Positions 44,575 through 55,164 of a stretch of DNA of 64,000 nt are shown in pieces. The notes beneath the pieces are model-generated. The model had not been told where the DNA came from. It made no database searches and saw only the letters and a list, made by a program, of their open reading frames with translations. Each line of letters opens with the position of its first letter. The first letter of the stretch is position 1. The position numbers were made by a program, and so were the translations under genes. This DNA is from Doryteuthis pealeii. Taxonomy: Eukaryota; Mollusca; Cephalopoda; Myopsida; Loliginidae. The DNA is taken from the NCBI GenBank assembly GCA_023376005.1, contig CM042145.1, forward strand, positions 62,145,497-62,209,496, written 5' to 3'.

Positions 44575-44795
44575 ATATGAATTATTCAGACTATTGTCCT
44601 CATCTTTATTGTTAACTGTACAACGTTTTGGCCAATGTGCCCTCCGGCCTTCTTCAGGTATTTCTTATCAGACTTGGGAACTTGAAGACTGGATGACACA
44701 TTGGCCGAAACGTTGTACAGCTAACAATAAACATGAGAATAATAGTCTGAATAATTGAAATAATACAAATTATCAAGCCTCATCTCAAATGTTTT
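44575..44795. mobile_element. PLE-K inverted pair
   Basis: Left arm TTCAGACTATTGTCCTCATC ... GTTAACTGTACAACGTTTTG and right arm CGAAACGTTGTACAGCTAAC ... AATAATAGTCTGAATAATT are mirror copies of about 60 bases. The left (minus) core has CTGAAGA with AAAA in place of GAAA; the right has GAAAC but lacks CTGAAGA. Confidence 0.6.
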
Positions 44796-45193
44796 GTTTT
44801 GTTATTGCTTTGTTTTAAAAGGTTATATCATCGAAATGCTTGACCTCATACTGAATTCCTGAAGCATCACCCTGGAGTTCTACAGTGTTTCCCTACTGCC
44901 TCTGGTATTGCATTAGTTGTCTGTAGAATATATTTAAAAAGACTTGAGCCTTCAGGTTTCCTTAGAGGAATTAATCACAAGGCAATCTGATGAGCGAGTT
45001 GGCCACGGGATGTCACCATCCACAGAGAGATGAGACACCCTGGAAATATTTCTTTCACAACTCAAATGTTCAACATTCCATGCCACAATGCCAACTGAAA
45101 TGGCACGGCTGCTGCGGCACAAGAACATACCTCCCACCCACTCACCGGTACTAGCACCTGTGCAGTTTAAATGCACAAGATCATTCAGCCAGA

Positions 45194-45196
<3 letters not shown>
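44796..45196. other. Unassigned sequence
   Basis: Moderate GC near 44980-45190; two overlapping frames run into the TA repeat and are not trusted. Confidence 0.45.

Positions 45197-45253
<57 letters not shown>
45197..45253. repeat. TA microsatellite
   Basis: About 28 units, ending at the MITE. Confidence 0.9.
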
Positions 45254-45255
<2 letters not shown>

Positions 45256-45256
<1 letters not shown>

Positions 45257-45691
45257 TCACTAATACAATTAAAAGTTTGTCTTACCAATGGTGTCGTAAC
45301 ATCACTTTTAGGTGATTATCCGTCATTATCTTGAAAAACAGGAAAAACAATTTAACATAGAATGGAAAATACTGGACCAATCGAAACCATACATAAACGG
45401 ATCAAAGAATTTCATTGTGCATCACTGAAAAATTGCAAATTCTACAAGGCATAAGCTCGGAACACGATTTTCTAAATAATAAAATGGAATTTTTTGAGCA
45501 TGCCCATACCGAAAAAAAATTTATGATATGGAATTGGACTAACCAAAACCTCAGACCGCCATAATTAAGAATTCACATATAAATAAACGCACACAAAATA
45601 AATAAATAAATAAAAAAAGGATGACGGATAATCACCTAAAAGTGATGTTCCAAAACCATTGGTAAGACAAACTTTTAATTGTATTGGTGAC
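45256..45691. mobile_element. MITE with ~70-base inverted ends
   Basis: GTCACTAATACAATTAAAAG ... GGTGATTATCCGTCAT at left mirrors ATGACGGATAATCACC ... CTTTTAATTGTATTGGTGAC at right, with only a few mismatches. TA flanks on both sides. About 290 bases between the arms hold no recognised gene. Confidence 0.85.
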
Positions 45692-45766
45692 TATAAATAA
45701 ATAAAAATAAATACAGAAGTAATTGAGCACTTAATAATCATTTCTCCAATAATAATAACAAAAAAT

Positions 45767-45812
<46 letters not shown>

Positions 45813-45814
45813 GG

Positions 45815-46127
45815 AGTTAAATGAGGTAATCAATCCGACATTATGAGGAGAAATGTAGACAAACATAGGATGTTACATTGGATGGATCATATCATTAACA
45901 TTCAATTGTGAACACTAATCAACGAATGGTTATGAATCTTTTTAAAATAATTTCCAAACTCAACTCATTCAAAACATCCATCATCTTTTAAGAACAAAAA
46001 TCTTTTTCCCTTGTTTCGTGTTGTCCTGAAAAAGGTTTCTTTGTAAACCAAAATGTTCAAACATTGACACAACAACCAATAAGAAACTTCCATCCAATGT
46101 AACATCCCATGTTTGTCTACATTTCTT

Positions 46128-46135
<8 letters not shown>
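45815..46135. mobile_element. PLE-K inverted pair
   Basis: Both ends hold GTAGACAAACA...GATGTTACATTGGATGG in opposite orientation. Inside, CCTGAAAAAGGTTTCTTTGT-AAACC is the degraded core. Confidence 0.55.
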
Positions 46136-46137
<2 letters not shown>

Positions 46138-46174
<37 letters not shown>

Positions 46175-46194
46175 CATACACACACACACACACA
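46138..46194. repeat. TA/CA microsatellite
   Basis: TA tract passing into CA. Confidence 0.85.
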
Positions 46195-46230
46195 CCCTGA
46201 AAGATCCGTTTCTGTAAATATGAGGATTGC

Positions 46231-46383
46231 TGAAAAGTTCTTAGTCCAACCAAGTAGGAATTTTTTTTTTTTTTTTTTTTTTTTTTAGTGTGAAAGAAAC
46301 TGGATAATTGTGTTGAACATTGAGATGATTATGTTTCTCTGATTCTCAGTCATTCCCTTCTTGGTGAATCTAAGAACTTTTCA
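46231..46383. mobile_element. Small MITE, mariner-like ends
   Basis: TGAAAAGTTCTTAG at 46231 and CTAAGAACTTTTCA at 46370-46383 are perfect 14-base inverted ends. An expanded T tract lies inside. About 153 bases. Confidence 0.65.
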
Positions 46384-46762
46384 GTTACCCAGAGAAGCAT
46401 CATATGAAAAAAAAAAGTTGAATAGATTAGCTAATAAGAATTTTAGCTGATAAAAAAAAAAATTAAAAAAAAAAAAAAAAAAAAAAAGGCAAGATAGTTA
46501 TTTGACAAAGTTTATAGAAAATCTCTCTTGATGAATCTAATGTTACAATATCTTTTTAAAAAAATATATAGAGGTGGGGGATCAGTGATTTTTGTTGCAA
46601 CTGAAGCATGCTTCATGTTTAGACAACTGTTTTGCAATGGTGGGAAAATGTCCTAAAAAACCCAGGAATTTTACTGAATCATACAGTTAACAAAGCCTGA
46701 GTGCTGACTAAGTAAACACAGTTAGATCAAAGTATGTGTGTGTAATACATATATACATGCAC
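46384..46762. other. Unassigned; A tracts
   Basis: Homopolymer A near 46448-46486; nothing else. Confidence 0.5.
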
Positions 46763-47302
46763 AAGGTGATTGTAAAGTAACTCCCAACTTTAAAAAATCT
46801 TATGATTTTTGAATCATCATTTTTACAAAAAATGAATATGAGAATAACATAACATGAAGTTATATTTAAAATTCTATATGAGCACCAGCATTCAACTCCA
46901 ACTTCTCAAGCCACTCGGGAATTGCATCAACTGATTTTCCCAGGAACTCTTGTGGAATGGCAGAAATAAATTCTTGTATTCATCCTACAAGTTCTTCCAA
47001 AGTCGTTGGTTTCATAGACTTGCACCTTCAACCAACCCCAAAGAAAAGAAAAAAAAATTGCATGGTGTTAAATCAAGGCTCCTAACCGGCCAATCATGCA
47101 GACCACATCTACCCATCCATTTCCCAGGAAAATTGTGATTCGGCCATTCAAGAACAACAATAGGAAAATGTGGAGGAGCACCATCTTGCATAAAAATAAA
47201 GTTTTCAATATTCTCCCAAGTATTCTTATATTCCTTTTTTTGTAAAAATGAGATGCAGAAATAAATAAGATTTTTAAAATAGGGAGTTACTTTACAAACA
47301 AC

Positions 47303-47303
<1 letters not shown>
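46763..47303 (-). mobile_element. Mariner-like transposon, internally deleted
   Basis: Inverted ends ATTGTAAAGTAACTCCCAAC at left and GGGAGTTACTTTACAA at right (about 38 bases with AAAATCTTAT inside). Length of about 540 is far below the 1.2-1.3 kb of complete elements. The right end touches a TA/CA repeat. Confidence 0.8.
46870..47230 (-). pseudogene. Mariner/Tc1-type transposase relic
   Basis: Minus strand encodes FMQDGAPPHFPIVVLEWPNH, FPGKWMGRCGLHDWPVRSLD and LTPCNFFFFSLGLVEGA. After a frame change come KPTTLEELVG, EFISAIPQEFLGKSVDAIPE and WLEKLELNAGAHIEF. QDGAPPHF holds the second catalytic D and SLDLTPCNFF the third position, where D has become N. The N-terminal DNA-binding part is absent. 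This marks a dead DDE_3-type transposase. Frame 46950-47138 on plus is a shadow. Confidence 0.75.
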
Positions 47304-47338
<35 letters not shown>

Positions 47339-48001
47339 CAGCAAGTTTTTAAGCAAACAGCATTTCAACGATAAATAAAAAGTAAAATTTTCTAAAAAAA
47401 TTCCCAGTAGGCAATCTAAAACTTCATGAAGTTCAAAAAGATTTTATCTTTTTTTTTTCTTTTTTTTAAATTTCTTATCTGTAATGGCATTTAGAGTAAC
47501 ACCTCACCAGTTAAGAGAATTCTAGGCTGTTTAGTTATGATATCTAAAAGTTCTACACTTTCTACTACAAGTTGGAAATTGTAAAATAATAAGAGAGAAA
47601 TTTTTGGGGTTTTTTTTAATCATGTTCTGGGAAACAAATTGTAAATGAGCAAAAGTAGCAATAAAAAAAATAAAAAAATAGACATTTCTTTTTTTTTTTT
47701 TTTATCTGATAGGGTGGAAAATTAAATTAATGTCACTAGAATATAAAAATATCCAGAAACTATCAAAGACCCCCAAAGAAATTTAAGAGAATGCAAATCT
47801 AATTTAAACAGGAGATATCTGCAATGAAATAATAAATAAAAATCTATTGCATATGATTAAGGGATCAATTGGGTATTAAAAGAAGACGATATAAAAGTTA
47901 CTGAAGTTCACACTGACAAAGTAGGTGAAAGCACTACAGTTTTGTAGTACCAATATATTCTACAGAATGAGAAAGATGCATTCATTGTTCCTTTTTCAGA
48001 T
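47304..48001. other. Unassigned AT-rich sequence
   Basis: TA/CA tract 47304-47338; T tract near 47691. No family recognised. Confidence 0.5.
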
Positions 48002-48018
48002 TATATATATATATATAT

Positions 48019-48054
<36 letters not shown>
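48002..48054. repeat. TA/CA microsatellite
   Basis: TA tract then CA tract; meets the T hairpin. Confidence 0.9.
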
Positions 48055-48055
<1 letters not shown>

Positions 48056-48057
48056 AG

Positions 48058-48150
48058 TCAAGTCAGCATGGACATCTGGTTACTGAGAGTTTCTCGCCTA
48101 TGAGAGAAACTCCATGCCCACTTCTAAATATAGTACCCATATAATATACA
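48058..48150. repeat. T hairpin family
   Basis: GAGTTTCTC and GAGAAACTC (48087-48111) form a stem, with AGCATGGA / TCCATGCC outside. Related text (AGCATGGACATG, AAATATAGCACCCATATTAT) occurs at 58616-58720. Confidence 0.55.
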
Positions 48151-48169
48151 TACGCACACACACACATAT

Positions 48170-48260
48170 GTGGTGTAATGGTTAGTAAGCTAGATCCGCA
48201 CACCATTGTTAGTGGGTTTGATTTTCACTGAACGCCTAATAATTTGGCCTTGTGCCACAT

Positions 48261-48262
<2 letters not shown>
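48170..48262 (+). mobile_element. SINE-D-like fragment
   Basis: TGTGGTGTAATGGTTAGTAA head, GGGTTTGATTTTCAC decayed B box, and GGCCTTGTGCCACATC end; the middle of SINE-D is missing. Confidence 0.5.

Positions 48263-48263
<1 letters not shown>

Positions 48264-48306
<43 letters not shown>
48264..48306. repeat. TA microsatellite
   Basis: Lies between two SINE-type elements. Confidence 0.9.
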
Positions 48307-48308
<2 letters not shown>

Positions 48309-48309
<1 letters not shown>

Positions 48310-48547
48310 GGCTGGTTTAGCTCAGTCAGTAGAGTGTCCGCCTAGGAATCACAAGGTTCCTGATTCGATACTGGCCTTCACCAACTCAGCGTATGAGTAG
48401 CACAGGGATCTGTGCAGTAAAGTAAGGAGCTGACGGTAGGTGTGGCGCTCCACCTCAGACTCCTTGTCTTGTGCTAGTGAAAAGGGGATAGACTCCCTCA
48501 GTGTCTGGCTGATAGTGACTTTAAGCAACACCAATGACATTACTTTT
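48309..48547 (+). mobile_element. SINE-E, complete
   Basis: Head GCTGGTTTAGCTCAGTCAGT-AGAGTG, B-box region GATTCGATACTGGCC, body GTGGCGCTCCACCTCAGACT, 3' end AATGACATTACTTTT. It is the least decayed head in the window. The minus-strand frame 48349-48540 is its shadow. Confidence 0.85.
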
Positions 48548-49175
48548 GAGAGAGAGAGAGAGAAAAGAGAGAGAGAGATGCATGGTTGATAAAAATTAAA
48601 TTGTATTTTATATCTAAGTAGATTATTGAGACTAATATTTTCATTTCAGTGATCAAGTGAGAAGTACACATTTCAAAATAGACAAACGTTTGCGTGTGTA
48701 GGGAGTGAAGGGGGGGGGGGTCCAGCAAAAAAAAAAAAAAAAAAAAAAAAAGCCAATCCAATTGTTATAATTGATCAATCAGGACCAGAAAAAAAAAAAA
48801 AGAAAAAAACCACATTAACTTTTTCATTGCAAATAAATCTTTGCCTGAAGATATTTCCATTGATTTACTGATTAATGAAGCAGCTTATTGTTGCTCAAAT
48901 TACCTTTAAGATGAAATAAAATATGAATGGGAAAATTAAAGTAGGAAAAATAAAAAACGAATATGGTCTTCAGACGCTAGAAGGAAATATTGGCATCACT
49001 AATTTTTGTCCCAATTTTATAGATGAGCTAATAACTTTATTATATATTTTATTTGTTATGGAAGGCTGGAAGGGTTACAATTTGTTCTCACCTCAAACTA
49101 TATCAGTGGATAATGTTGGTATTGCTAGTTGACATAAACAAAAAAAATGTTTTGCTTCTTTTTTTTTTTTTTTTA
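48548..49175. other. Unassigned; GA, G and A tracts
   Basis: GA near 48549-48578, G tract 48711-48720, A tract 48727-48750. Frame 48923-49132 has fairly normal composition but no domain or splice context. Confidence 0.45.
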
Positions 49176-49179
49176 AAGA

Positions 49180-49480
49180 CAATCTTTATTATGGTATGTA
49201 TAAATACAATGTTTCGGCCAGTGTATCCCCCCAGCCTTCTTCAGGTGTTCCCTGTGTATCCGTGCATAGTAGTAATCATCCAACCTGGGAAATCATTTTT
49301 AGTAGTTTGACTTGATCCAACAGGCGTCAAAGAACTTTTCAAGATTTTATTCAAATAATAACATCATTCTTATACACAGGGAAGTCCAGAGGATACAGCG
49401 GCCTAAACATTTTGTTTACACATACCACAATAAAGATGAAGACAACTGTCCGAAACATCAAAATTATTCACATCATCCCT
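49180..49480. mobile_element. PLE-K inverted pair
   Basis: Left arm has TCTTTATTATGGTATGTATA and the core; right arm has CACATACCACAATAAAGATG and GTCCGAAACATCAAAATTAT. The spacer of about 170 bases contains CCCTGTGTATCC. Confidence 0.6.
49212..49244 (-). ncRNA. Hammerhead-like core
   Basis: Minus strand CTGAAGA, A, GGC, a loop, GCC, GAAAC, then ATTGTA. CxxxGUA after GAAA would provide a minimal stem III and cleavage triplet. Stem I does not pair visibly. Confidence 0.4.
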
Positions 49481-50737
49481 AATCTTAAAAATACACTCAA
49501 ATAACTAACTAAGTCTCTAATACTTTCTCATCCCTAGTTTCATTTTTTAAAGATTTCCATCACTGTGTGTTTAGACACCTTTTTACACATTAAAAAAAAA
49601 CAAAAAAAACACAAAAAAAACTGATGATTTAAAAAAAATTTTAAAAAAATCTTTTCAGGCAAAGGAAATAATGAAAATTATGAATGAAAATAATGTTTAC
49701 ATTTTCACACCAGTAAATCAGAGTTTTTTTTAACATTTCTTCTTTTGAATGGTCTAAAAATTTTGAAAATAATATTAACCTTTATTCAAGTTTCATTGTG
49801 TTAAATATAGGGGGGTGGGGGGTAAATTTTACACGTCAGATGGGACGTCCCTAACGTTCTGTGTGGGCTTTCATAATGTTAGGTCTAGACAATCTAGGTT
49901 CTTGCTGTTGCTGACCCAAACATCCTTCTCTATAGTTGACATATCCACCTACTCAAAAGAGGAAAAAGGAAGAGAAGTAATAAAAATATGCTAAAAAGCA
50001 AGTTCATCATTCTGTTCTGCTTGGTGGATGCCCCAATTTAAACTTGGTCATTTGTTTTTCTTTTCACCACCTCCCAACACCATTATTTATATTCTAATGC
50101 AAAGAAAGAAAGAAAAAAAAGTCTATAAGAGTCTGATTCTTTATTATACATTAACTATTCCCAACATTAACAGCTAGATGTTTTCAGACATTTTACTTTA
50201 TAGAAAAATAAAAATTAAAGGTTTTGAACACACACACTATATATATATATATATATATACCAAGCGTGTTGGTAGATAGAGAATTTGATTGTAAAAATAT
50301 ACCAAACATCAACCCCAAGATATTTGGTATCTTTATATATATATATATATAAGATATATATATATTCATATAATATAATTTGTGATACCTAAGTTTCACA
50401 ATTGCTAACACAAAGCAATAATTTAATTACTTTTGTTAAATGTTAAATTTATGAAATATTTTTTTAAAGAATCAAATTGTTAATTAAAAAAGAAAACTTT
50501 ATTTGCCACCTCCTATTCTTCTAAAATCTTACAGTAATGCTTTCATATATATATATACACATACATATATACACACACATATAAATCTCAATAGTAAATA
50601 AATATAAATCTATAAATCTTATAGTAATGCTGATAAATTTTCATCAGTTTATACCAACATTTAATAGAAAACACAAATTTGTTTTTATGACAATTACCAA
50701 TGAAGTAGTTATTTACTGACATCCCACTATCATTATT
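49481..50737. other. Unassigned AT-rich sequence
   Basis: TA tracts at 50240-50259 and 50334-50366 and an A/AAAG-rich part near 50101. 49830-50060 is less AT-rich but unassigned. Confidence 0.45.
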
Positions 50738-50985
50738 TGGATTATTCAAACTATTGTCCTCATCTTTATTGTTATCTATACAATGTTTCAGCAATATGTC
50801 CTCTGGCCTTGTTCAGGTATTTCTTGTCCTACTTGAGAGCCTTCATGTCGTAATCAGGAGCCTACACAGAACTTCATGAATTAAATAAATGGCTTGGTTC
50901 AAAGTTCCATGAAGGCTCCAGAGTTCAAAGAGAAGGACAATAGTCCAAATAATACAATTTATCAAGACTCATCTCAAAAATTGAG
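50738..50985. mobile_element. PLE-K inverted pair, degraded core
   Basis: GGATTATTCAAACTATTGTC at left and GACAATAGTCCAAATAATAC at right. Core reads CTGAACA...TGAAAC on minus, so the first box is mutated. Confidence 0.55.
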
Positions 50986-51119
50986 AGAAATAGTATCCCA
51001 CCATCAGTTGAACACAAGGACCATTATAGTGGGCAACCACGCACAAACCAAAAGCTCATGCATGGCCAGTGCTAGAAATTGCTTATATCCCTTTGGCATT
51101 CCTCTTTTGATGCGCCTCA

Positions 51120-51268
51120 AGCACTGGGCAATAAATCCAGCTGAGCCCATTCAAATTAAGGAAGCAGGTAGGTGTTGCTTGGGAGGATGGCCCCCTGGGA
51201 TCATGCTGATATTAATATCTTACTGGTCCAAATGGCTGCAGCCACTGGACACAGAGTTCCAGAAAAGT
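51120..51268. repeat. M repeat
   Basis: GGTGTTGCTTGGGAGGATGG, CCCCCTGGGATCATGCTGAT, then CCACTGGACACAGAG, matching 22840-22915. The open frame 50894-51271 fuses PLE-K and M sequence and is an artefact. Confidence 0.5.
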
Positions 51269-51929
51269 TAAGTATGTTTGCTAACCTATGACTTACAAAT
51301 GGACTCCTTTCAACTTACAATTCTCAATATGGCATCTTCAAAAACAAACATCTTAATTATTATTTTTTTTTCTTTTTTCTTTTTTTTCTTAATTGACACA
51401 ACTATCAAAAAAAGCTGGATAATCCTGATTATCATTTTTAGAAAGTCAAGGAGGTTAATGGAAGAAAATAAATATGAAATTAAAATGATATACTAACTCA
51501 ATCAATAAAAAAAACAATTAGAATAAGCTTCCATATATAAGATGCATGTAATCATAAAATGAAAGTAGTCACCAAGCAGCTCACAAAGTTGTCAACAAGT
51601 AATTAGCAAAGAGAAGTAGTCTCACTAAAGAGACTAGTAAAAACAATAAACTCAAGTATTTATTATTAATTATTCAAAGCCTAGCAGCAAGTTGCTCGCA
51701 TCTATAAAAAAAAATAGAATAAATAAAATAAAAAAAACAAGCACAAAAACAAACAAGCCTTCTCCATCTTGAATGAAAACAATATTTAACAGCCTATAAG
51801 AAGACCAACACCACTACCACATATATTTAATATTACAATTATGATGTTAAGCAAGTACAAGTACAAGTACCAGTAGTCAGTGGCATCTGGGTAAACATTA
51901 GTCAATCAGATACCTCAACTTTACATTTC
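51269..51929. other. Unassigned AT-rich sequence
   Basis: Nothing recognised. Confidence 0.5.
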
Positions 51930-52385
51930 AAACAAGTTAAAGAGACAATTCTTCCAAGCTGTAGTTGTATCAGTGCTACTGTATGGCTTCACCACTTGGA
52001 CCCTAACAAAGCTCCTAGAGAATAAGCTAGATGAGAGCTGCAAAAGAATGCTGTGTGCGATATTAAATAAATCATAGAAACAACACTCTACAAGAAAGCA
52101 GCTGTATAGCCACTTGCCCTTTATCACACAAACCATCCAAGTGAGATGAACAAGACATGCTGGGTACTGCTGGAGAAGCAAGGACAAACTTATAAGTGAT
52201 GTTCTCCTATAGAAATCAACACATGGGAATGTGGGCCGTCCAGAAAAGTCCTAAACTGACCAGCTCTGCACGGATACTGGATGCTGTGCAGAGGCCCTCA
52301 CAAGAGCAATGAATGATAGGGATGGTTGGCGAGAGTATCAGGGATATCTATGCTACTAGTGTGACATGATATCTCAAATTCATGA
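51930..52385 (+). pseudogene. LINE RT C-terminal relic, best copy
   Basis: Plus-strand translation across minor frame breaks gives FQAVVVSVLLYGFTTWTLTK, LLENKLDESCKRMLCAILNK, LYSHLPFITQTIQVR, TRHAGYCWRSKDKLISDVLL, THGNVGRPEKS, LCTDTGCCAEALTRAMNDRD and GWREYQGYLCY. This is the post-RT region of a non-LTR retrotransposon protein (LLYGxTTWTL, RTRHAG-CWRSKDxLISDVLL, GRP, DRDGWRE). Several stops show that it is inactive. The minus-strand frame 51921-52187 is a shadow. Relics of the same family lie at 16205, 19770 and 44463. Confidence 0.8.
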
Positions 52386-52610
52386 GATATTTTTAAAGAT
52401 ATTTTTTGGTCTTGTGATCATTAAAATTACATACCCACTCCAAACCCCATCTTATATGCCATCAGATATTGCATTTATCAAATTTCTTTTAAAATAATAA
52501 ATGCTTATTGATAAATTTGTGTTTATTAATGAAAAATAAAAAATGCTACGGGTTTAAATAGATCAAAAAATAAGTTGTAAAAATGTGTTGAAAAAACAAT
52601 GAGTTGAAGA

Positions 52611-52697
52611 AAAATTTGAATACCCAACAAGAACGAATAAAAAAAATGTCTTTAAATAACCCAAGGGTTGACATGCCGTAAAATCCAACCAACCAAC
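52611..52697 (+). mobile_element. F-element tail fragment
   Basis: ATACCCAACAAGAACGAATA, AAATAACCCAAGGGTTGACA, TGCCGTAAAATCCAACCAAC. Confidence 0.7.
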
Positions 52698-53496
52698 TTC
52701 AGGTGAAAATTATTCTAATAACCAAGTCTAATCTGAGACAGACACACGGATTCTATTTTAATAGAATTCATTTGCACCATAAATAAACATGTAATTAATT
52801 AGTCAATTTAGTAATTTGACTTATTTGAAACACTTAATAATTTATATGATTAATAACAATGACATGTAGTCTCATTGGTTCGACTTTGTTTAAAAACAAT
52901 AAAAAGGACAAACAAATAAAATAACTGAAAATTGTCTACAGAAAATTAAAAAACCTACTTATTTGTTTTAATTCATTCTACTTGGGTAGGATTTCCCCCC
53001 CCTCCTTAGTGAAATTTTAAGGTTTTATTTTAATTGTAAATATCAATTCGTAGAGGGGGGGTAGCCTATATACTTTCTTATTCTACATGGGGTTGTGCAA
53101 AATAGGTAGCCACTTTGAAAAGAAAAAAAAATTAAAAACAAATTTGCTTTACAATGGAAATATGCACAATTAAATTTGACATTATTCATTCATTCATTCA
53201 AAAATTAGCACAGTTCTCTTTTTTTTAATTGTAGCCTGACAAGCAGAACACTGCAACTTTGATGTTCAAGAAATCACTTTAATTTTTCAGAAATAGATTT
53301 ATCTTGATTACCTCTCATTATATATGTTAGTTTCTCAGTGAGTATAAAGAGAGAGATTGGAGAGTGTGAAATATATTTGTAGGTTAAGTTTCATAAGGAG
53401 CCAGCCCAAGCTTCTCAGCACCTTGTTCTTAATAGAATTCCAAGAATCAGTCCCATTTAAATTAATAAAAATTTAGAAATCTTACAAAATGATTTT

Positions 53497-53532
<36 letters not shown>

Positions 53533-53675
53533 ATCAAGGCGTTTTGTTTTTTTCTAATTTAATTAGCTTTACAAACTCAATTTTCCCTAATCCCAATTAT
53601 CTACCCAGAGCTCAATGGGTTACCCAACAGGTCACATTTTGTCTAGTTGTATATTAATTTAAGATGTGCATGTGA

Positions 53676-53676
<1 letters not shown>
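52698..53676. other. Unassigned AT-rich sequence
   Basis: C and G tracts near 52994 and 53057; T tract 53499-53527. No family or gene recognised. Confidence 0.5.

Positions 53677-53721
<45 letters not shown>
53677..53721. repeat. TA microsatellite
   Basis: About 22 units. Confidence 0.9.
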
Positions 53722-53725
<4 letters not shown>

Positions 53726-53904
53726 AAGTACTGTTTTAATGTTTTGATTGGAATAGTATTATTTCAGTAATTCAGCCAAGAGTGCTAAATACTTCATAAA
53801 AAGTAGAGCTTTAATAAATCTACAGAGGTTTGACTCCATAAACAAATTAAAATAAATCTCACAGGAAAAAGAAATATTTACAAAGCACAACCCTCCCCAC
53901 TTAC

Positions 53905-53974
53905 CTAATGGCAAATAAGAAGAAATAATAGTAATTTCAACTTGGTCCAGTAAGATGTCCAAATGAGATAACAA
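53905..53974 (-). CDS. Possible short coding exon
   Basis: On minus, GGTTTCAG is followed by about 70 bases translating to LLSHLDILLDQVEITIISSY-LPL, ending CATTAG|GTAAGT, a strong donor. The same frame could start at an ATG (53995) with a good Kozak context (A at -3, G at +4). Composition is protein-like, but the exon is short and unsupported. Confidence 0.15.
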
Positions 53975-54001
53975 CTGAAACCATGGTAAACCCATAATTT
54001 T

Positions 54002-54005
<4 letters not shown>

Positions 54006-54042
<37 letters not shown>

Positions 54043-54044
54043 GT
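54006..54044. repeat. TA microsatellite
   Basis: About 18 units, then GT. Confidence 0.9.
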
Positions 54045-54149
54045 GTGTGTGATATCAAGTGTTTCCTTGACAGGATTCAACCAAAATTGAAAACTCAAAT
54101 GTACATATAAAGATTTGTGTAAATATTTTTACATATGTGGAATATTATA

Positions 54150-54732
54150 TCTTATTATAATGGAGAATGTGTGTTTTTCTGTCTGTAACCGAAACTATAT
54201 TACTACTCAAGTCACAATTTACATCACATTCTCCATGATTTTATTTATTTAAACCTTAATTATTAATAAAATTCTTTTACATTATATACTGTTGACCATA
54301 TCTACATACTAATAACATGCAATTGTATCTATATATACAAAAAAATAGCGGTTTACAGTGTTAATGGAAAGGCTAATTTGCATATTGATATCAAAAATTT
54401 GATTTTAATAAATGTGTTTATTATTATTGATTTCTAATCATTTGGTTTTATCTTAATGAATATAAGCAAAAATCTCGAAATCTTAAAAGGAATCGATTAA
54501 CAAGGAAAAATAACTAATTTTATTCTTTACTTCCTATTTTTAATTAGCAATGAAAGACAGGAGTGATGGAAGAGTAAGTTTCAGTTGTTCTATTTTTCTT
54601 ATTATCCCCCCTCTGTTCCAAATCTTTTTATCTGCATTCTTATTTAGTTTAATTAGCCTTTCTAGTTTGATATAATATTTTATGACATTAAAACTTAAAT
54701 ACTTGCGCCCGGGGGATGCATATATTTGCTAG
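54150..54732 (+). mobile_element. HelB Helitron, full length
   Basis: 5' TCTTATTATAATGGAGAATG preceded by A; 3' GCGCCCGGGGGATGC hairpin region, then ATATATTTGCTAG followed by T. 583 bases; closest to 25038-25675. Confidence 0.9.
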
Positions 54733-54736
54733 TATG

Positions 54737-54769
<33 letters not shown>

Positions 54770-55164
54770 CATGGTTTACACATTAATGATTGTCAGCTTT
54801 CTTAGTGTTCTTATCTAAATGACACAGGCACTTTCTCTTGTCAGGATAATGATGGCTACTTACATAGACTTTTTCCTTACTACCTACCCCCCTTCCCTAC
54901 TCGATCTGTTAATGTGACAGGTAACTGGGGATGTTAGAACTATAGTCCAAACATTTGGGTTTTATACATCCAAAAGCCTTTAAAGTATCAACAGCCTCCC
55001 TTCCTTTGTGCCTGTTTATCTTGGGAAGAGGATTTAACCTGACAATCTGACATTTGCATTGGACACTAATATGTTCCCTTCAAGAAAGAAAGAAAAAGTC
55101 TCTGAATCTTAATCTTTCTTGCTGATGCTTTTGAAAAGTACAAGATGTGCCACAATGGCTAATA
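54733..55164. other. Unassigned; GT repeat
   Basis: GT/TA tract 54736-54769, then ordinary-looking sequence without recognised features. Confidence 0.5.

Noticed and set aside
47012..47368. 118-codon frame as a live transposase
   Set aside because: Only the C-terminal part is present, with a catalytic D changed to N, and it runs into microsatellite.
48923..49132. 69-codon frame with ordinary composition
   Set aside because: No family, acceptor or conservation clue; length is expected by chance in this composition.
50894..51271. 125-codon frame on plus
   Set aside because: Chimera of a PLE-K arm and the M repeat.
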